Shown in pieces: positions 60,213 through 64,000 of a stretch of DNA of 64,000 bases. The stretch is from Rhodospirillaceae bacterium (GTDB taxonomy: Bacteria; Pseudomonadota; Alphaproteobacteria; UBA8366; Aestuariispiraceae): the NCBI GenBank assembly GCA_002709955.1, contig PAQY01000012.1, forward strand, positions 319,679 to 383,678, read 5' to 3'. The notes beneath the pieces are model-generated. The model was not told the DNA's origin and did no database searches. It saw nothing but the letters and a program-made list of their open reading frames with translations. The first letter of the stretch is position 1. Each line of letters begins with the position of its first letter. The position numbers and the translations under genes were made by a program.

Positions 60213-61133
60213 ATGGCACAGGTAAATCAGGGGGCACCGGGCTGGATGCTACCGTCTCATATACGGGCATATTTGTGGGCGTTGCTCAGTGGCGTGTTGT
60301 TTTCTCTGGTCTTTGCTTTCCCCAGATTGGCGGAATCAGCGCCTGCCGTCGCTTGGATCGTTTTTATCCGGTATTTCGGGGGGTTCCTGATGATCCTGCC
60401 GGTGGGAATTTACTATCGCCGGCAGCACGGCAGAATTCGACAATCCGGGCTGGTGGGGCATTTGGCGCGCGCCGGGGCTGGGCTGGGGGCCGCCTTCTTT
60501 CTGTTCTACGCGGTGCAGGTGGTTCCGATGGCAACCGCGATCAGTGTATCGATGACCGATGGTGCGATTTGTTTGGTCTTGGCGTCACTGATCTTGAAAG
60601 AAAAGATCGGCCCGCGTCGCGCCGTGGCGGTCGCTGTGTCCCTGGCGGGCGCGATTGTGATTATTGATCCATCCGTTGGGGCGATAACAGCCTCTACCGG
60701 GACACTAGGGGCCTTGGCCGCCCTGGCCGCAGCGGTATTTATTGCATTTGAAAGCATCACGTACCGCTATCTGGCAACCCGTGAGTCGGCCCTGTCGATT
60801 GTCCTGCATCTCAATGGCATTTCAGCCCTGATCGCGTTTATCGTTGCCCTGAATTTTGAATTTCCCAAATCCATCGGTGAGTATTGGCCGATCCTGTTTA
60901 TGGGACCACTGGGCGCATTGGGCCAATTGGCCAATGTCCGCGCCTATGCCTTGCAAGAGGCAAGTTTCCTGGCACCGATTCACTATGCAGGACTGATATT
61001 CTCAGGATTGATTGGCTATTTCTTCTTTGCTGAAATTCCAACCCTGCAGAGCCTATTGGGGATGGGATTGATACTTCTGGGCGCAGCAATCGTGCTGTAT
61101 GTGAAGGCACATCCAAGGCACCCCAATCCTTAA
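60213..61133 (+). CDS. EamA-family (DMT) transporter
   Basis: A 306-residue inner-membrane protein with ten hydrophobic helices in two EamA repeats (about 20-150 and 165-295). FAFPRL, YAVQVVPMATAISVSMTDGAI and EKIGPRRAVAVAVSLAGAIVII mark the first repeat end. Substrate is unknown; relatives export amino acids or nucleobases. It is divergent from the LysR gene, which likely controls it. Confidence 0.87.
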   Translation: MAQVNQGAPGWMLPSHIRAYLWALLSGVLFSLVFAFPRLAESAPAVAWIVFIRYFGGFLMILPVGIYYRRQHGRIRQSGLVGHLARAGAGLGAAFFLFYAVQVVPMATAISVSMTDGAICLVLASLILKEKIGPRRAVAVAVSLAGAIVIIDPSVGAITASTGTLGALAALAAAVFIAFESITYRYLATRESALSIVLHLNGISALIAFIVALNFEFPKSIGEYWPILFMGPLGALGQLANVRAYALQEASFLAPIHYAGLIFSGLIGYFFFAEIPTLQSLLGMGLILLGAAIVLYVKAHPRHPNP

Positions 61134-61167
61134 GGGATGCCTTGGACATGTTATTTCATCAGGGTAT

Positions 61168-61332
61168 TTAGAGTCGGCCCGTCAACATCAATACAACAAG
61201 GATAATCAGAACGACGCCCAAAACGCCGATGCCGCCATGACCAAAACCATAGCCATAGCCACCAAAGCGTCCACTGAAACCGCCAAGCAGGAAAATTATA
61301 AGCAGGATAATTAGAATCGTACCCAAAGACAT
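61168..61332 (-). CDS. DUF3309-like 54-residue membrane peptide
   Basis: The frame ATG 61332 to TAA 61168 codes MSLGTILIILLIIFLLGGF, a Gly/Tyr-rich loop (GRFGGYGYGFGHGG), then a second hydrophobic helix ending MLTGRL. This is the pattern of DUF3309 small membrane proteins. GGAGGG 6-11 nt upstream of the ATG supports translation. Another frame of 68 codons at the same place has no such support. Function is unknown; the family is often stress-linked. Confidence 0.8.
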   Translation of the reverse strand: MSLGTILIILLIIFLLGGFSGRFGGYGYGFGHGGIGVLGVVLIILVVLMLTGRL

Positions 61333-61512
61333 ATGAAACCCTCCAAAGGTCCGACAAGGTCGTGTTCAGGATTACAGAACATTTTGCCGGAATGTTAAAA
61401 TTAAGAAACTGCTGGCGGTAGATAATGGTTCCCGCCCACAGCTTTCATTGCCAAAAAATTGGCATTGATCGATTGATTTTAGAACTTGAAATCAGCACGC
61501 ACTAACGCGGAT

Positions 61513-61533
61513 CAACGGTTTCTCAAACCGTTG
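61513..61533 (-). terminator. Hairpin after the 368-residue unknown gene
   Basis: CAACGGTTT (61513-61521) and AAACCGTTG (61525-61533) form a perfect 9-bp stem with a CTC loop, 3 nt past the stop of the gene at 61537. No T run follows on the minus strand, so it is only a likely terminator. Confidence 0.45.
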
Positions 61534-61536
61534 GCG

Positions 61537-62643
61537 TTACGTTAGGAGATTGATTGTCGCCTGGGCGATTTTTGTGCGACCGCTGGTAAAATCGAGCAAA
61601 TCCTGCCGACGGGCAGAGGTATAGTCCGTTGCGCGCACGGTTACAAAGCCGCCAATAAGCTCCAGGTGGAAGGGCGTCTTATTCTGTATGTGTTCCGCCG
61701 CCTGACGTTCCCAATCCGCCTTAAAGATATTCTGGTCTTCGCGCGATGCTTTCAGGAATTCCGGAATGATATGGTAATCGGCCGCACCATTTTGCTGATA
61801 GGCTGGTTGGGTTGAAGACACGCTGCGGCGATCTGTGTTGCGGCGGACGACGACTTCATTGTTTTGATCGACGTCCAGATAATAATCATCGCCTTCCAGC
61901 TTGTTGCCAAGCGCAGCATAATGCCAGTTTTCGGTGGCACTTTTCGCGCCGGTCAAAATGTTCTTAAGATCACGACTGGCATTTTGCAGGATCTCGCGCT
62001 TGGTCGGATCTTCCACATAGTCGAAATTCGAATTCAACTGATCCGTGGCCTTTAATTCGCCCCCTGCGGTCAAACCAATCATTACAGGCTGACCCAGCTT
62101 TCTGTATAGATTGTAGTCACGCTCCCATTGCTCCTGAGGGGGAGAAAACTGCTGCAATTCCTTGATGCGATCGACCGCACCAGACAGTTTATTGCGCAGA
62201 TTTGCCTTTGTGTTCACCGTATCGACCGCGATCCGAACCTCATCCAGACGCTCAAGTGCTTTTCGCATGAAGGTGCGCTGGCCCGGTGTCACGAAGGACA
62301 GGTCGTCTTTTGACTGTGGTTGAACACTTACCTGACCGGACTGGTCCACGGAATAGGTAAAGGGTTGGCCTGTCAGGGTCAGGAACCCTGCGGTTTTTTC
62401 CCAGATTTCCTTAGGTTCCACCAATCCTTGCGCAATGCCGCGAATGCGCAGCGACGCGGCAGACATAATCTGCTGGCGGTTGGCGTCCAGTTTCGCGGTA
62501 TTCAGGATTTGTTGAATCTTCTGGGCAGGATCACCACCAGTGCCCGCTTTTTTTCCGGAACTGCCGCTCAGAATCATTGACGCGCCGGACGCTCCGGAGA
62601 ATGTCCCGCTGATGGATGATCTTAAGACGTCAAAGATACTCAT
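61537..62643 (-). CDS. Unrecognised 368-residue protein
   Basis: A soluble, hydrophilic protein without a signal peptide or membrane segments. The first 40 residues are Ser/Gly-rich (SSISGTFSGASGASMILSGS), like the flexible starts of secreted or flagellar proteins; helices with coiled-coil character follow (about 120-180). It repeats a loose pattern around 75-100 (GFLTLTGQPFTYSVDQSGQ), 178-200 (GQPVMIGLTAGGELKATDQ) and 310-340. I recognise no family. The start ATG 62643 follows AGGCCACCGGA. Codon use is resident-like. Confidence 0.6.
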   Translation of the reverse strand: MSIFDVLRSSISGTFSGASGASMILSGSSGKKAGTGGDPAQKIQQILNTAKLDANRQQIMSAASLRIRGIAQGLVEPKEIWEKTAGFLTLTGQPFTYSVDQSGQVSVQPQSKDDLSFVTPGQRTFMRKALERLDEVRIAVDTVNTKANLRNKLSGAVDRIKELQQFSPPQEQWERDYNLYRKLGQPVMIGLTAGGELKATDQLNSNFDYVEDPTKREILQNASRDLKNILTGAKSATENWHYAALGNKLEGDDYYLDVDQNNEVVVRRNTDRRSVSSTQPAYQQNGAADYHIIPEFLKASREDQNIFKADWERQAAEHIQNKTPFHLELIGGFVTVRATDYTSARRQDLLDFTSGRTKIAQATINLLT

Positions 62644-62775
62644 TCCGGTGGCCTCTTTACTTTCTGTGGGCAGGCTATGCCCTTTTCAGATCCAGTATTC
62701 TACTGATCCAGATACTAGACGTATAGCACGCCCTGTCGGAACTGTCATCTGGATTTGAATCTGGGCATGCAAGGC

Positions 62776-63714
62776 CTATGCCGCAGGGTCAGAGGCCCGG
62801 ATGCGCCATCGCAGCAATCGGCCATCAATAGCAGCCAGGCCCAGGCTGATCATGACCATGCCGACGATATGCTTACCCTCCAGTATTTCCCCCAGGAACA
62901 GAATGCCCAGCAGGATCGCGGTCACGGGAATCAGAAACGTCACCAGCATCAGGTTGGTCGCCCCGGCTGTGGCCAGCACGCGGAAATACAGGATATAGGC
63001 AACTGCTGTGCACAGGGCGGCAAGACCGATCAGGGAGAAAATCACGCCTGCTGATGGCATTGCCAGCGTCCAGGGCTTGTCGATCATCATCATCAAGGGA
63101 AACAGGATGAAACTGGACGCCGTGACCTGACCTGTGGCGGTGGCAAGCGGCGATATCCCCATACGCCGGAACCGCCGTCCGAACACGCCTGCAAAGGCAT
63201 AGGAGATCGCAGCACCCAGACAGGCCAATTGGGCGGCGATATCAACGCCAATCTGGTCCAGGACGTCGCCTCCGATCATCAGGATCACCCCCAGAAACCC
63301 AATGATAACACCCCCCAGCCGGGCCGGGGTGATCCGTTCGTCCTGAGTAAATAAATGCGCGACAATCACGGAAAACAGCGGTGTCGTTGCATTCAGGATC
63401 GATGCCAGGCCAGAGGCGATATGGCTTTGTCCCCATACGATCAGGGAAAAGGGGATCGCGTTGTTCAGCAGGCCCATCAGAAAGAACGCGCCCCACACTG
63501 CCGGACTGGTTGGCATGCGAAGGCCCCGAACGGTCATCACCATATACAGGATGACAGCGGCCAATCCGACGCGACATACGACAACGGTGAAGGTCGGCAA
63601 TTCCCGCACGGCGACTTCACCAAAGAAGAACGCCCCGCCCCAGATGATGGAAAGCGTGATGATCATCAACCATTCCATCAATGTCATGGTGGCGCGTTGC
63701 GGTGCAGGGGGCAT
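62776..63714 (-). CDS. EamA-family (DMT) transporter
   Basis: A 312-residue membrane protein with ten hydrophobic helices in two EamA repeats. IWGGAFFFGEVAVRELP at the first helix and LGGVIIGFLGVILMIGGD at the repeat end are typical, as is the final LFLGEILEGKHIVGMVMISLG. AAGGAG is 7 nt before ATG 63714. It is unlike the EamA at 60213 apart from the fold. Substrate is unknown. Confidence 0.88.
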   Translation of the reverse strand: MPPAPQRATMTLMEWLMIITLSIIWGGAFFFGEVAVRELPTFTVVVCRVGLAAVILYMVMTVRGLRMPTSPAVWGAFFLMGLLNNAIPFSLIVWGQSHIASGLASILNATTPLFSVIVAHLFTQDERITPARLGGVIIGFLGVILMIGGDVLDQIGVDIAAQLACLGAAISYAFAGVFGRRFRRMGISPLATATGQVTASSFILFPLMMMIDKPWTLAMPSAGVIFSLIGLAALCTAVAYILYFRVLATAGATNLMLVTFLIPVTAILLGILFLGEILEGKHIVGMVMISLGLAAIDGRLLRWRIRASDPAA

Positions 63715-63805
63715 TGGTTACTCCTTAGTGTGGGGCCTCGATACTCTCTTGGAAGAGGGCACGGCACCACCCGTTTCTTGCGGTTGAAGTCCCCCATGGA
63801 TCAAT

Positions 63806-63836
63806 AAAAAAACAGCCCCGCCAGGGGCGAGGCTGC
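63806..63836 (-). terminator. Terminator of gap
   Basis: On the minus strand AGCCTCGCC, a CCT loop and GGCGGGGCT form a stem with one mismatch followed by TTTTTTT. It lies 26 nt after the gap stop codon, a normal place for a rho-independent terminator. Confidence 0.8.
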
Positions 63837-63861
63837 TTTATATCCATTCAGGGATTGGGCC

Positions 63862-64000
63862 TTAACCCAGTTTGCCAATCGCAACTGCCGTATCGGACAT
63901 ACGGTTGGAAAAGCCCCATTCATTGTCGTACCAGCTCAAGATACGAACCAGGGTTCCATCAACGACCTGGGTTTGCGTCAGGTCGAAAATGGAACTGGCC
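63862..64000 (-). CDS. gap: Glyceraldehyde-3-phosphate dehydrogenase (C-terminal end only)
   Basis: The last 45 residues of GAPDH, ending the catalytic domain: [20 protein letters not shown], then the signature [13 protein letters not shown] and a C-terminal helix VAIGKLG. The rest is beyond the window edge. The enzyme oxidises glyceraldehyde 3-phosphate in glycolysis or runs in the reverse direction. Its terminator follows. Confidence 0.95.
   Translation of the reverse strand, partial: ASSIFDLTQTQVVDGTLVRILSWYDNEWGFSNRMSDTAVAIGKLG

Noticed and set aside
61151-61357. 68-codon minus frame with many Trp residues
   Set aside because: The overlapping frame 61168-61332 has a ribosome-binding site and the DUF3309 pattern; the Trp-rich frame is its shadow.

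Overview
The window is a chromosomal segment of an alphaproteobacterium. The evidence is a GcrA cell-cycle regulator, a short-form HisG, an intracellular polyhydroxyalkanoate depolymerase, an IalB-family protein and the order hisG-hisD-UPF0262-phosphatase-maf-RNase E/G-yacG-tRNA-Phe. That order and the moderate GC content fit Rhodospirillales-like, probably aquatic, bacteria. I cannot name the genus from sequence alone. Most of the window is ordinary, densely packed housekeeping DNA with short overlaps.

Layout. 0-3.3 kb (minus): alr, mlaE-type permease, mlaF-type ATPase and the start of radA, overlapping or almost touching. 3.5-5.1: hipBA toxin-antitoxin pair with a clear promoter. 5.1-8.4: DUF2948 gene, then arginase and ornithine aminotransferase with a divergent Lrp-type regulator. 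8.5-14: a dimethylglycine-dehydrogenase-type flavoprotein, a PAS-type protein and an MttB-family methyltransferase, suggesting methylamine or betaine use. 14.2-20.1: EcsC protein, a small protein, glmU, glmS and a CobW/COG0523 metal GTPase behind a Zur-like operator. 20.3-25.5: the his/maf/rng/yacG cluster. 25.7: tRNA-Phe.

25.74-30.99 kb is the accessory part and the most interesting stretch. It starts with a duplicated tRNA 3' end plus terminator hairpin, continues with very AT-rich DNA, and then holds three 5'-truncated copies of one peptidoglycan-binding module. The first copy carries a long C-terminal domain and is followed, with an ATGA overlap, by a membrane-anchored small protein. The second is fused to a different C-terminus. 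The third is decayed. This is the layout expected for displaced C-terminal cassettes of a polymorphic toxin with immunity genes; function is inferred.

31-43 kb: YjdM-like zinc protein, class V aminotransferase, FG-GAP protein, PHA depolymerase, serC-serA, an amidoligase plus class-I glutamine-amidotransferase-like hydrolase pair, a DASS/RCK transporter, an IalB protein and queF. 43.4-47.6: parDE, tRNA-Thr, a 54-residue basic protein, murA, a PhnD-like binding protein and a creatininase-family hydrolase. 47.8-52.1: a large exported protein of unknown function, an SRAP abasic-site protein, an HAD hydrolase, a DUF1398 protein and a MarR regulator with a perfect 18-bp inverted repeat before it.

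52.2-57.5 kb: nrdA, whose upstream region has DnaA-box-like and NrdR-box-like motifs, then an AI-2E/PerM permease, and gcrA, whose 384-nt upstream region holds eight GANTC (CcrM methylation) sites within 164 bp. 57.5-64 kb: thiE and class I fructose-bisphosphate aldolase overlapping, LysR, two EamA transporters, a DUF3309 peptide, an unrecognised 368-residue protein and the 3' end of gap.
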